Shown: positions 42,267 to 51,299 of the stretch, piece by piece | Numbering within the stretch: the first letter of the stretch is position 1 | Layout: each line of letters begins with the position of its first letter | Source: Streptomyces sp. NBC_00193 | GTDB taxonomy: Bacteria > Actinomycetota > Actinomycetes > Streptomycetales > Streptomycetaceae | Assembly (NCBI RefSeq): GCF_026342735.1 | Contig: NZ_JAPEMM010000002.1 | Span: forward strand, 620,001-684,000 | Direction: 5' to 3' | Length of the DNA stretch: 64,000 bases | Position numbers and translations under genes: made by a program | Notes under the pieces: model-generated | What the model was told of the DNA's origin: nothing | What the model saw: only the letters and a program-made list of their open reading frames with translations | Database searches by the model: none

Positions 42267-43796
42267 TCACGGTGTGCCGAGCACCGTCTCCACCGTGTCC
42301 GCGTCCTGGGCCCGCTTGTCGGGGCGGTGGCGCAGGACGCGCGCGAAGCGCAGGGCGACCCCGGCCGGGTAGCGCGGGGAGCGCTGCAGGCCGTCGTAGG
42401 CGATCTCCACCACCAGTTCGGGGCGCACCCGGATCGTGTAGCCGTCGTCCTCGACCGCGAGCTCGGCGAGCCGCTCGGTCTGCCAGCGCAGCATCTCGTC
42501 GGTGAGTCCCTTGAAGGTCTTGCCGAGCATCGCGTAGCCGCCGTCGGCGGTCCGGGCGCCCAGGTGCAGATTGGACAGGAGACCGGTGCGCCGGCCGTGG
42601 CCCCGTTCGACGGCGAGCACCACCAGGTCGAGGGTGTGCACCGGTTTCACCTTGAGCCAGTGTTTGCCGCGCCGGCCGGCCGCGTAGACGGAGTCGAGGG
42701 CCTTGAACATCACGCCCTCGTGGCCCCGGCTCAGGGTCCGCGTCCAGAACTCCTCCGCCTCGGCCGCCTGCGCCGCCGGGTCCTCGACCACGAGCCGGCC
42801 GACCTGGAACTCCTCCGGCACCAGGGCGGTGAGCTCCGCGTACCGTTCGCGCACCGCCAGGTCGAGGAGCACGCGGTCCCCCGCCGCCAGCACGTCGAAG
42901 AAGTAGGGGACGACCGGAAGGGTCCGCCGGGCGGCCTCGACGTCGGTGCGGGAGCCGACCCGGCTCGCCACCTCCTGGAACGGCACCGGGCGCCCGTCGG
43001 CCGGGGAGCGGCCGATGACCTCCCCGTCGAGGATGAACCGGTCCCCCGGAAAGGAGCGGGCCAGCTCGGCCACTTCCGGCAGCCGGCCGGTGATCTCGTC
43101 GAGGGAGCGCGTGTACACCCGTACGTCGTCCCCCTCGCGGTGGACCTGCACCCGGATACCGTCGAGCTTCTCCTCCACCGCACACGGCCCGAGCGCGGCC
43201 AGTGCCTCGGCCACCGACTTGGCGGTGTTCGCCAGCATCGGCTGGACGGGCTGCCCCACGCGCAGGGTGACCTCGCGCAGGGCCGCCGCCCCCTCGGCGA
43301 GCACGGCCGCCGCCACCCGGGGCAGGGAGCCGTCGAGCATCGCGGCCCGGCGCAGGGCGGCGGCGGGCACCCCGGCCGCGGCGGCGACCCCGTCCAGGGC
43401 CACGGCGTCGAGCGCGCCCTGGCGCACCTCCCCGCCGAGCAGGCTGCGCAGGAACCGCTGCTCGGCCTCGGTGGCGGCGCCGAGCAGCGCGTCGAGGATC
43501 CGGCGCTGCTCGGCCTGGGCGCCGGCCCCGGCGACGGCGGCGAACCGGGTCACGGCCTCGTCGACGGCCGTCACGGTCAGGGTCGGTTCCACAGCCGGCG
43601 GCGTCTCCTGGGCCAGCGCCCGCCAGCCGATCCCGGGGCGTCCCTGCGGGAGCCGCCCGGCGAGGTACGAGACCACCAGCGCAGCCTCCTCGGCGGGCGC
43701 GGCGGCGAACAGCTCCGCGAGCAGGGCGGTCTTCCCTGACCGGGCGGAGGTCTCACCGACCTCCCGGGACACCCGCGCAACCTCGGCCAGCAACAT
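42267..43796 (-). CDS. lig: ATP-dependent DNA ligase
   Basis: A 509-residue ligase. An N-terminal helical DNA-binding domain (1-200) is followed by the nucleotidyltransferase core (210-400) with the motif I lysine in EEKLDGIRVQVH, motif III FILDGEVIG, motif IV EGVMFKALDS and motif V KHWLKVKPV. An OB-fold (motif VI LRFARVLRHRPDK) completes it. It joins DNA nicks using ATP and is likely accessory to the NAD-dependent LigA. The ATG at 43796 is the conserved MLLAEVARVS start. Confidence 0.93.
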   Translation of the reverse strand: MLLAEVARVSREVGETSARSGKTALLAELFAAAPAEEAALVVSYLAGRLPQGRPGIGWRALAQETPPAVEPTLTVTAVDEAVTRFAAVAGAGAQAEQRRILDALLGAATEAEQRFLRSLLGGEVRQGALDAVALDGVAAAAGVPAAALRRAAMLDGSLPRVAAAVLAEGAAALREVTLRVGQPVQPMLANTAKSVAEALAALGPCAVEEKLDGIRVQVHREGDDVRVYTRSLDEITGRLPEVAELARSFPGDRFILDGEVIGRSPADGRPVPFQEVASRVGSRTDVEAARRTLPVVPYFFDVLAAGDRVLLDLAVRERYAELTALVPEEFQVGRLVVEDPAAQAAEAEEFWTRTLSRGHEGVMFKALDSVYAAGRRGKHWLKVKPVHTLDLVVLAVERGHGRRTGLLSNLHLGARTADGGYAMLGKTFKGLTDEMLRWQTERLAELAVEDDGYTIRVRPELVVEIAYDGLQRSPRYPAGVALRFARVLRHRPDKRAQDADTVETVLGTP

Positions 43797-43840
43797 GCGG
43801 CCATCCTCCCGCCACACAGCCCGCACCGCAGCCCGACCCA

Positions 43841-44024
43841 CCCAGCCTCGCCGACGCCTGCGGCGCGAGGTCCGGCACACCCAGCCCTTGCCGACGCCTG
43901 CGGCGCGGAGTCCGACCCACCCAGCCTCGCCGACGCCTGCGGCGCGAGGTCCGGGGCGGAGCCCGGCACATCCAGCCTCGCCGGCGTTTGAGGCGCGGGG
44001 TCCGGGGCGGAGCCCCGGTTTCGG
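43841..44024. repeat. Four tandem copies of the Streptomyces CCAGCCTCGCCG repeat
   Basis: Units begin at about 43841, 43880, 43920 and 43971. Each starts CCAGCCTCGCCG(A/G)CG and contains GGCGCG; the last two end in GTCCGGGGCGGAGCCC, which can form a hairpin. It resembles a family often scattered in Streptomyces intergenic DNA. Confidence 0.75.
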
Positions 44025-44088
44025 GAAGGGGCGGGGTGGGGAAAAAGTCGCCCCCGGCCCGACCCCGCCGGGCTTCCCGACTCCGGAT

Positions 44089-44170
44089 CCGCCCCGGCCC
44101 CGGCCCGACCCCCGGTCCCGGTCCGGACCCCCGACCCCGGTCCGGACTCCCGGCCCGGACTCCCGGCCCC
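44089..44170. repeat. CCGGTCC/CCGGACTCC simple-sequence repeat
   Basis: Degenerate repetition of CCGGTCC, GGACCCC and CCCGGCCCGGACTC over 80 bases. It is intergenic and has no coding meaning in any frame I can see. Confidence 0.5.
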
Positions 44171-44281
44171 ACCACGTACCGCAGCCGCGGTATGCCGACC
44201 GCCCGGCGTAGTCCTTGAGGACGTCCGCAGTTCAGCCTGCGGGAGCGCGGCCACCGGCGGCCTGGCGCTTAGGGTTCCCGT

Positions 44282-47008
44282 ATGAAGCTCCGACTGCCAC
44301 GCCGCCGCCGAAGCCGCCTGCTCGCGGGCGCGGCCGCGCTCGCCGTCGTCGCGGGGGCGGGCACCCTCACGGCAACCGCCGCGGCCGGCGACGCCCCGTC
44401 CGTGCGCCGCGAGGACAAGGTCCTCGACATGCCCGGCGCCGGTATCGACATCTCCTACTTCACCAGCGGGGACACCGAGGGGGACGGTGGGGCGAAGCGT
44501 CCCGCCGTGCTCCTCGCCCACGGTTTCGGCGGCAGCAAGGAGGACATGCGCCCGCAGGCCGAGCGCCTCGCGCGCGACGGCTACGCGGTGCTGACCTGGT
44601 CGGCGCGCGGATTCGGCCGCTCCGGCGGGAAGATCGGGCTGAACGACCCCGCGTACGAGGTCAAGGACGTCTCCCGGCTGATCGACTGGATCGCCGCCCG
44701 GCCCGGGGTGCGGCTCGACGCGGCGGGAGATCCGCGCGTCGGCATCGCGGGCGGCTCCTACGGCGGGGCGGTCTCGCTGCTCGCGGCCGGCAACGACCCG
44801 CGCGTGGACGCCATCGCCCCCTCGATCACCTACTGGAACCTCGCGGACTCCCTCTTCCCCGGCGACGTCTTCAAGAAGCTGTGGGCGGGCCTCTTCTTCA
44901 CCACCGGTTCCGCGGGCGGCCTGCAGCCGGGGGCTTCCGGTCCGGGCGCCGCCCCGCAGGCGGCCCCGCCCGCGCCCGGCTGCGGACGCTTCCAGCCGGA
45001 GCTGTGCGCCATGTACGAACGGGTCGCGGTGGCAGGCAAGCCCGACCCCGAGGCCCGCGCCCTGCTGGAGCAGCGCAGTCCCTCGGCGGTCGGCGGCGCG
45101 ATCAAGGTGCCGACCCTGATCACGCAGGGCCAGGACGACTCCCTCTTCCCGCTGGACCAGGCCGACGCCATGGCCCGGGCGATCGCCGCCAACGGTGCGC
45201 CCGTCTCGGTGGACTGGGCGGCCGGCGGTCACGACGGGGGCATGCGCGAGGCGGACCGGGTCGAGGACCGGGTGAAGACCTGGTTCGACCGGTACCTCAA
45301 GGACGACACGGCCGTGGACACCGGCCCCGCCTTCCGCGTCTCGCGCTCCGGCGGCATCGACTCCACCAACGGCCGGGTCACGCTGCGCGGAGCGAGCGGC
45401 TCCACCTATCCCGGGCTGCTGTCCGGGCCGCGCGAGTTCGCCCTGACCGGCCGGGAGCAGACCTTCGCCAACCCGGCGGGCGGGGCCCCGCCCGCGCTGT
45501 CCGCGCTCCCGGGCATCGGCGGGCAGCTCGCCGCCCTCGGAGGCGGCCTCTCGCTGGACTTCCCCGGGCAGAACGCCCGGTTCGAGTCGGAGCCGCTGAC
45601 CGGGGAAACCCGGATCACCGGGACCCCGACCATCACCCTAAAGGTGAGGTCTACGGCTGCGGACGGTTCGGCCGTTCTGTTCGGCAAGGTGTACGACGTC
45701 AGCCCCGACGGCCGCCAGCAGGTGCTGCCGAGTCAGCTGGTGGCCCCGGTGCGGGTGGAGGGCGCGCAGCAGGACAAGACCGTCGAGCTGCGGCTGCCCG
45801 CGATCGACCACGCGGTCGAGGCCGGGCACCGGCTGCGGCTCGTCGTCGCCGCCACCGACCTCGGCTACGCCTCTCCGGCCGCGCCGGCGACCTACACCGT
45901 CTCGGCGCAGGGCCCCCTGGCCGTGCCCGTCGCGGGCGGGGTGCGCGCGGCGTCCTCGGGACTGCCCGCCTGGACCTGGTGGATGCCGCTCGGGGCCGCG
46001 CTGCTGGCCGCCGCGCTGGTGGGGATCCGCAGGACCGGCCGGGGGCCGGGCGGCGGCCGGGCGGGGGCGGCGCAGCCCGACCCGGCGCTGGCCGACGTAC
46101 CGCTGGAGATCACGGGGTTGACCAAGCGTTATGCGAAGGCGCAGGACCGGTACGCCGTACGGGACCTGTCCTTCCGGGTGGAGAAGGGCCAGGTGCTCGG
46201 CCTGCTCGGGCCCAACGGCGCCGGCAAGACCACGACCCTGCGGATGCTGATGGGCCTGATCACTCCGGATGCCGGGGAGATCCGGGTCTTCGGGCACCAG
46301 GTCCGGGCCGGCGCGCCCGTGCTCTCGCGGGTCGGGGCGTTCGTTGAGGGTGCCGGCTTCCTGCCGCACCTGACGGGGCGCGCCAACCTGGAGCTGTACT
46401 GGCAGGCCACGGGCCGCCCCGCCGCGGACTCCCACATGGAGGAGGCCCTGGAGATCGCCGGGCTCGGCGACGCGCTGGAGCGGGCGGTGCGCACGTACTC
46501 GCAGGGCATGCGCCAGCGCCTCGCGATCGCGCAGGCCATGCTCGGCATGCCGGACCTGCTGATCCTCGACGAACCGACCAACGGTCTGGACCCGCCGCAG
46601 ATCCGCGAGATGCGCGACGTGATGATCCGGTACGCGGCCGGGGGGCGGACGGTCATCGTCTCCAGCCACCTGCTGTCGGAGGTCGAGCAGTCCTGCACGC
46701 ACCTGGTGGTCATGGACCGCGGCCGGCTGGTCCAGGCGGGCGAGGTCTCCGAGATCACCGGCGGCGGGGACGTCCTGCTGGTGTCGCTGGCGCAGCCGGT
46801 GGACGAGGCGGTGGTCGGGAAGATCGCCGCGCTGGAGGGAGTGGAGTCCGTGGCGAGCGCCGAGGACGGTCTGCTCGTACGGCTGGACGGCGCGAGCGCC
46901 GCCGAGCTGATCGCCGAACTCGTACGGCTGGAGGTGCCGGTGTCGGGAGTGGGGCCGCACCGGCGGCTGGAAGACGCGTTCCTCACCCTGATCGGAGGCG
47001 CGGCATGA
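44282..47008 (+). CDS. Exported X-Pro peptidase-like hydrolase fused to ABC ATPase
   Basis: A 908-residue fusion. It has a signal peptide or anchor (1-35) and an alpha/beta-hydrolase of the CocE/X-Pro dipeptidyl-peptidase type (60-330; nucleophile Ser159 in GIAGGSYGGA, LLAHGFGGSK, GQDDSLF Asp, GGHDGG His). A beta-jelly-roll C-terminal domain (about 340-560; GETRITGTPTITLKV) follows. A transmembrane helix (about 566-585) leads to a cytosolic ABC ATPase (600-900) with Walker A GPNGAGKTTT at 643-652, signature YSQGMRQRLAIAQ and Walker B LLILDEPTNGLD. The gene overlaps the permease by ATGA. One chain links an extracellular hydrolase and an ATPase. Confidence 0.9.
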   Translation: MKLRLPRRRRSRLLAGAAALAVVAGAGTLTATAAAGDAPSVRREDKVLDMPGAGIDISYFTSGDTEGDGGAKRPAVLLAHGFGGSKEDMRPQAERLARDGYAVLTWSARGFGRSGGKIGLNDPAYEVKDVSRLIDWIAARPGVRLDAAGDPRVGIAGGSYGGAVSLLAAGNDPRVDAIAPSITYWNLADSLFPGDVFKKLWAGLFFTTGSAGGLQPGASGPGAAPQAAPPAPGCGRFQPELCAMYERVAVAGKPDPEARALLEQRSPSAVGGAIKVPTLITQGQDDSLFPLDQADAMARAIAANGAPVSVDWAAGGHDGGMREADRVEDRVKTWFDRYLKDDTAVDTGPAFRVSRSGGIDSTNGRVTLRGASGSTYPGLLSGPREFALTGREQTFANPAGGAPPALSALPGIGGQLAALGGGLSLDFPGQNARFESEPLTGETRITGTPTITLKVRSTAADGSAVLFGKVYDVSPDGRQQVLPSQLVAPVRVEGAQQDKTVELRLPAIDHAVEAGHRLRLVVAATDLGYASPAAPATYTVSAQGPLAVPVAGGVRAASSGLPAWTWWMPLGAALLAAALVGIRRTGRGPGGGRAGAAQPDPALADVPLEITGLTKRYAKAQDRYAVRDLSFRVEKGQVLGLLGPNGAGKTTTLRMLMGLITPDAGEIRVFGHQVRAGAPVLSRVGAFVEGAGFLPHLTGRANLELYWQATGRPAADSHMEEALEIAGLGDALERAVRTYSQGMRQRLAIAQAMLGMPDLLILDEPTNGLDPPQIREMRDVMIRYAAGGRTVIVSSHLLSEVEQSCTHLVVMDRGRLVQAGEVSEITGGGDVLLVSLAQPVDEAVVGKIAALEGVESVASAEDGLLVRLDGASAAELIAELVRLEVPVSGVGPHRRLEDAFLTLIGGAA

Positions 47009-47937
47009 ACACCGTGACGGATGTGAACGCGCACGAGAACGCGGGCTCGCCCGCGAACGGCGACGTGACGCCGGACGGCATCGGCCGCGAGGTCGCCCAC
47101 GGCTACCGGGCGAACCGGACGCTGCCGCTGCGCGTGGAAGCGCTGCGGCAGTGGCGCCGGCGGCGGACGCTGGTGATGGGCGGCATCCTGGCCGCTCTGC
47201 CCTTCATCCTGATGATCGCCTTCGCGGTCGGCGGCGGCCCCGGCAGCCGGGGCGGCGGCGACGGCCGGATCACCCTGATCGACACGGCGACGGCCTCGGG
47301 CGCGAACTTCGCGGCCACCTGCCTGTTCGTGTCGGCCGGGTTCCTGCTGGTGGTGCCGGTGGCGCTGTTCTGCGGGGACACGGTGGCCTCCGAGGCCAGC
47401 TGGTCCTCGCTGCGGTACCTGCTGGCCTCGCCGGTGCCCCGGGCCCGGCTGCTGTGGAGCAAGCTGGTGGTGGCGCTCGGGTTCAGCCTGGCCGCGATGG
47501 TGCTGCTGCCGCTGGTGGCGCTCGCCGCGGGTACGGCGGCCTACGGATGGGGGCCGCTGGAGCTCCCCGCGGGCGGCTCGCTGCCGGCCGGGGACACCAT
47601 CGGGCGGCTCGCGATCGCCGTGGCGTTCGTCTTCGTGTCGCAGCTGGTCACGGCCGGGCTGGCGTTCTGGCTGTCGACGCGGACGGACGCGCCGCTGGGC
47701 GCGGTGGGCGGGGCCGTCGGTCTGACGATCGTCGGCAACGTGCTGGACGCGGTGACCGCGCTGGGGTCCTGGCGGGAGTTCCTGCCGGCGCACTGGCAGT
47801 TCGCCTGGGCCGACGCCCTGCAGCCGCAGCTCGAGTGGGGCGGGATGATCAAGGGGACGGTGGTGTCGGTGTCGTACGCGGTGGTGCTGTTCGCGCTCGC
47901 GTTCCGCGGGTTCGCGCGCAAGGACATCGTGTCCTGA
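47005..47937 (+). CDS. ABC transporter permease (ABC-2 type)
   Basis: A 310-residue permease. An N-terminal cytosolic stretch precedes six helices; RVEALRQWRRRRTL begins helix 1, and AAYGWGPLELPAGGSLPAG is an extracellular loop. It is the partner of the fused ATPase encoded immediately before (ATGA overlap), and would form the export pore. Substrate is unknown, though the attached hydrolase suggests a peptide or ester at the outer face. Confidence 0.88.
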   Translation: MNTVTDVNAHENAGSPANGDVTPDGIGREVAHGYRANRTLPLRVEALRQWRRRRTLVMGGILAALPFILMIAFAVGGGPGSRGGGDGRITLIDTATASGANFAATCLFVSAGFLLVVPVALFCGDTVASEASWSSLRYLLASPVPRARLLWSKLVVALGFSLAAMVLLPLVALAAGTAAYGWGPLELPAGGSLPAGDTIGRLAIAVAFVFVSQLVTAGLAFWLSTRTDAPLGAVGGAVGLTIVGNVLDAVTALGSWREFLPAHWQFAWADALQPQLEWGGMIKGTVVSVSYAVVLFALAFRGFARKDIVS

Positions 47938-47961
47938 GGTTCGGCCGTCGGGGGCCGACCC
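47938..47961 (+). terminator. Possible terminator after the ABC permease
   Basis: GGTTCGGCC pairs imperfectly with GGCCGACC across a short loop, starting right after the stop. It is short and has no T-run, so it is a weak candidate. Confidence 0.35.
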
Positions 47962-48065
47962 GGGCGGCCCCGCGTGTGCCTGCCGCGCCGACGGCCCGTA
48001 CCCCCGAAGAATCGCCTCGGTCAGGACGTACGGACGCGTCCGAACGGCACCGAGGGGTACGACCC

Positions 48066-48971
48066 ATGGACAGAGCAGGACTTCCGCCGCGCAGGTTCGT
48101 GCTGACGGGTGGCCTCACGGCCGCCGCGGCCCTGCTCACGGGCTGCTCGGCCAAGAGCGCCCCGAAGGCGACGACGGCCGCGCCCGAGCCGCGGCCGAGC
48201 ACCCCCGAGGGCGCGTACAGCCGCCTGATGGAGGGCAACAAGCGCTGGGTGAGCGGCAGCCTCAACCACCCAGACCGGGACCCGGACCGCCGTGGGCTGG
48301 TGGCGCAGGCGCAGGATCCCTTCGGCGTGATCCTGGCCTGCATCGACTCCCGGGTGCCGCCGGAGCTGCTCTTCGACACCGGGCTCGGCGACCTGTTCGT
48401 GCTGCGCACGGGCGGGCAGGCGGTCGGCCCGGTGGTGACCGGGTCGGTGGAGTTCGGGCCCATGACGGCGGGCACCCCGCTGATCATGGTCCTCGGGCAC
48501 CAGCGCTGCGGGGCCATCGACGCCTCGTACAAGGCGTTGCGGGAGGGCAAGCCGCTGCCCGGCAACCTGCGGGCGATCGAGGAGGCGCTGGTGCCGGCGT
48601 ACGAGCTGACGATCAAGGACCCGGGCGCCGACCCGGTCGACACGATGATCCGCAATCAGATCAAGGTGACGGCGGACGACCTGCGGGGCAACGCGGATCT
48701 GGCGCCCCTGGTGGGGAAGGGCTCGCTGGCCGTGGTCGGCGCCTACTACTCGCTGGACACCGGCCAGGTGGAGATCCTGACGGGGGCGCCGACGGGGAGC
48801 GCTTCCGCCAGCCCGTCGGCCAGTACCTCGGCCAGTACCTCGGCCGATGCCTCCGGGAGCGCCTCGCCGAGCCCGTCTGCATCGGATTCCGCGTCCGCAT
48901 CCCCGTCAGCGTCCGCATCCGCGTCCCCGTCCGGGTCTGCTTCTGTCAGTCCGTCGCCCGACGCCTCCTGA
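48066..48971 (+). CDS. Beta-carbonic anhydrase, Tat lipoprotein
   Basis: A 301-residue protein. The Tat motif (PPRRFVLTG) leads to the lipobox LLTGC, predicting a lipid-anchored surface enzyme. The catalytic zinc ligands of beta-carbonic anhydrases are visible: Cys92 and the Asp-Arg dyad (ACIDSR), then His145 and Cys148 (GHQRCG). It hydrates CO2 to bicarbonate outside the membrane. The C-terminal 50 residues are Ser/Ala/Pro repeats (SASPSAS), probably a flexible wall-spanning stalk. Start chosen at ATG 48066. Confidence 0.92.
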   Translation: MDRAGLPPRRFVLTGGLTAAAALLTGCSAKSAPKATTAAPEPRPSTPEGAYSRLMEGNKRWVSGSLNHPDRDPDRRGLVAQAQDPFGVILACIDSRVPPELLFDTGLGDLFVLRTGGQAVGPVVTGSVEFGPMTAGTPLIMVLGHQRCGAIDASYKALREGKPLPGNLRAIEEALVPAYELTIKDPGADPVDTMIRNQIKVTADDLRGNADLAPLVGKGSLAVVGAYYSLDTGQVEILTGAPTGSASASPSASTSASTSADASGSASPSPSASDSASASPSASASASPSGSASVSPSPDAS

Positions 48972-48983
48972 GGGCGGGACCGG

Positions 48984-49934
48984 TCAGCCCGCGGCACCTC
49001 CCGCGACGGCGTCGACCTCCGCCAGGAGTTCGGCGTCGAGCGGCCGGTCCGCGACGGCCGCGTTGGCCCGTACCTGCTCGGCGGACGTGGCACCCGCGAT
49101 GACGGAGGCACAGCCGGGCTGGGCGGAGAGCCAGCCGATGGCGAGTTCCAGGACGGTGCGCCCGTGCTTGTCGGCCAGCGCCGCGAGCGCCTCCACGGTG
49201 TCGAGGCGCTCGTCGGTGAGGTAGGCGTCGCGGCCTTCGAGGCGGGAGCCCGCAGGGACGGGAGCGCCGCGGCGGATCTTTCCGGTCAGCAGCCCGTTGG
49301 CCAGCGGGAAGTACGGCAGGACGCCGACTCCGTAGTGGAGGGCGGCCGGGACGAGCTCGCGCTCCGCCGATCGCTGGAGCAGCGACCATTCGTTCTGGGC
49401 CGATACGAAGGGTGCCGCGCCGGTCTCGCGGGCCACGTGGGCGGCTTCGGCGAGCTGCCAGCCGCTGAGGTTGGAGTGGCCGATGTAGCGGATCTTGCCT
49501 TCGGTGACGAGTTCGGTGAGCGCGGCGAGGGTTTCGGCCACGGGAACGGCAGGGTCCGGGCTGTGGAGTTGGTAGAGGTCGATGTGGTCGGTCTGCAGGC
49601 GGGTCAGGGACGCTTCGACGGCGCGCCGGATGTAGGCGCGGCCGCCGCGGGAGCCGGCGGCGGGTCCGTAGCCCATGTCCACGCCGTCGTAGCCGAACTT
49701 GGTGGCCAGGACGACCTGGTCCCGGCGGCCCTTGAGGGCCTCGCCGAGGTGGGTCTCGGAGCCGCCGGCGCCCCCGTAGATGTCGGCGGTGTCGAGGAGG
49801 GTGATGCCCGCGTCGAGGGCGGCGTCGACGACGGTGCGGGTGGCCCGGGCGTCGAGGCGACCGCCGAAGTTGTTGCAGCCGAGCCCGATCGCCGACACCT
49901 GAAGACCTGAACTGCCCAGGGGGAGATGGCGCAT
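48984..49934 (-). CDS. Aldo/keto reductase
   Basis: A 316-residue TIM-barrel NADPH oxidoreductase. Catalytic residues appear as the Asp/Tyr in LLDTADIYGG, the Lys in LATKFGYDG and the His in LYQLHSPDP. The C-terminal nucleotide motif SVIAGATSAEQVRANAAV is typical. Substrate is unknown, probably a small aldehyde. The ATG at 49934 follows GGAGGAAC. It is convergent with the carbonic anhydrase (12-base gap) and divergent from the 2-hydroxyacid dehydrogenase. Confidence 0.9.
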   Translation of the reverse strand: MRHLPLGSSGLQVSAIGLGCNNFGGRLDARATRTVVDAALDAGITLLDTADIYGGAGGSETHLGEALKGRRDQVVLATKFGYDGVDMGYGPAAGSRGGRAYIRRAVEASLTRLQTDHIDLYQLHSPDPAVPVAETLAALTELVTEGKIRYIGHSNLSGWQLAEAAHVARETGAAPFVSAQNEWSLLQRSAERELVPAALHYGVGVLPYFPLANGLLTGKIRRGAPVPAGSRLEGRDAYLTDERLDTVEALAALADKHGRTVLELAIGWLSAQPGCASVIAGATSAEQVRANAAVADRPLDAELLAEVDAVAGGAAG

Positions 49935-49999
49935 TTTCTTTGTTCCTCCGCACTCGTCCGGCACATGATCGGCAGGACGGCAGTGTAGAGCGCACCCGT

Positions 50000-50020
50000 C
50001 CCCCGTCCCCGGGACGGGGG
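50000..50020. promoter_or_regulatory. 21-base palindrome between divergent genes
   Basis: CCCCCGTCCC-C-GGGACGGGGG lies at the middle of the 170-base gap between the aldo/keto reductase and the dehydrogenase. It may be an operator or an RNA hairpin. Confidence 0.5.
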
Positions 50021-50104
50021 CCCGCACCGGTGGAGAATTTCACACGATCGCAAAAGACTTCGCGTGACCATCGGGACTTCGGATCTCACCGCAGGAGCCG
50101 CCAA

Positions 50105-51169
50105 GTGACCCACCCCGCCTCCGACTCCGTCCTCTCTCCCCTTCCCGCGCCCCGTCGGCCGGTCACCGTACTCGCCATGAGCGCCCCGACCCGGGCCGCC
50201 GTCCTCGGGGAGCGGATCCTTCCGGAGCTGGTCCGGGTCGCCGATGTGGACCCCGGGCTGCTCGTCACCGACTTCGGCTCCGCCCGCTCCGAGGACGCGC
50301 TGCGGCAGCGGCTGGCCGTGGCCGAGGTCCTGTTCACCGGGTGGGGCTGCCCTCCGCTGGACGCGCGGGCGCTGGAGCTGATGCCGGAGCTCCGGGCGGT
50401 CGTGCACGCCGCCGGCAGTGTCAAACACCATGTCACCCCGGCCTGTTGGGAGCGGGGGCTGCTCGTCTCCAGCTCGGCCGCCGCGAACGCCCTGCCGGTC
50501 GCGGAGTACACGCTCGCCGCCATCCTGTTCGCCAACAAGCGGGTCCTGGACTCCGCGCACGCCTACCGGGCCGCCCGCGGCCCCGTCGACCCGCTGCGCC
50601 ACTACCCCGCCGTCGGCAACTACCGCCGTACCGTCGGCCTGGTCGGCGCCTCACTGATCGGCCGCCGCGTGCTGGAGCTGCTGCGCCCCTTCGACCTGCG
50701 GGTGCTCGTGCACGATCCGTACGCCGATCCGGCCGAGCTCGCCGCCCTCGGCGCCGAGGCCGTCGCCCTGAACGAACTGCTCTCCCGGAGCGACGTGGTG
50801 AGCCTGCACGCTCCCGAGCTGCCGCAGACCCGCCGGCTGCTGAACGCGTCCCGGCTGGCCCTGATGCGGGACGGGGCCACCCTCGTGAACACCGCGCGGG
50901 GCTCGCTCGTCGACACCGCGGCGCTGACCGGGGAGCTGGTCTCGGGGCGGCTGCACGCCGTGCTCGACCACACCGAGCCGGAGGTGCTGCCCGCCGACTC
51001 CCCGCTGTACGACCTGCCCAACGTGCTGCTCACCCCGCACGTGGCCGGTTCCCTGGGCGGGGAACTGGACCGGCTGGCGCTGTCGGCGGTCGAGGAAGTG
51101 GAGCGCTACGCCCGGGGCCTCGGCTTCCGCCACACCGTCGACCGCGACCGGCTCGGCCGGTCGGCCTAG
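50105..51169 (+). CDS. D-2-hydroxyacid dehydrogenase family protein
   Basis: A 354-residue dehydrogenase. NAD-binding motif GLVGASLIGRRVLELL, the family signature NTARGSLVDT with the catalytic Arg, the Glu in DHTEPEVLP and the His in LLTPHVAG. It reduces or oxidises a 2-hydroxy/keto acid; the substrate may be a phosphonate, glycerate or similar. The GTG at 50105 has GGAG 8 bases upstream. A poorly conserved N-terminal third is typical of the catalytic domain. Confidence 0.88.
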   Translation: MTHPASDSVLSPLPAPRRPVTVLAMSAPTRAAVLGERILPELVRVADVDPGLLVTDFGSARSEDALRQRLAVAEVLFTGWGCPPLDARALELMPELRAVVHAAGSVKHHVTPACWERGLLVSSSAAANALPVAEYTLAAILFANKRVLDSAHAYRAARGPVDPLRHYPAVGNYRRTVGLVGASLIGRRVLELLRPFDLRVLVHDPYADPAELAALGAEAVALNELLSRSDVVSLHAPELPQTRRLLNASRLALMRDGATLVNTARGSLVDTAALTGELVSGRLHAVLDHTEPEVLPADSPLYDLPNVLLTPHVAGSLGGELDRLALSAVEEVERYARGLGFRHTVDRDRLGRSA

Positions 51170-51221
51170 GTGGTCAGACACCCGCCAGAACTTGATCTCG
51201 GCCTGCTGAGTGCCTGACGCT

Positions 51222-51285
51222 GTCGGGGATCTTGGCGATGACGGTCGGCCATGCCCTCGCCATCCCAGTCTCCAAGATCCCCGAC
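51222..51285. repeat. Perfect 14-base inverted repeat, 36-base loop
   Basis: GTCGGGGATCTTGG (51222-51235) and CCAAGATCCCCGAC (51272-51285). It could be a long terminator between the dehydrogenase and the convergent oxidoreductase, or a leftover from a mobile element. Confidence 0.7.
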
Positions 51286-51299
51286 CTCGTCACCCGCGA

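Larger units (their letters stand above)
43797..44281. other. 485-base gap between DNA ligase and fusion gene
   Basis: No gene visible. It contains four degenerate copies of a Streptomyces intergenic repeat (43841-44024) and a C/G simple repeat (44089-44170). The region just before 44282 has no clear ribosome site, so the next gene may be leaderless. Confidence 0.6.

Noticed and set aside
51222..51285. Insertion-sequence end
   Set aside because: No transposase fragment or target-site duplication is visible; a long terminator is simpler.
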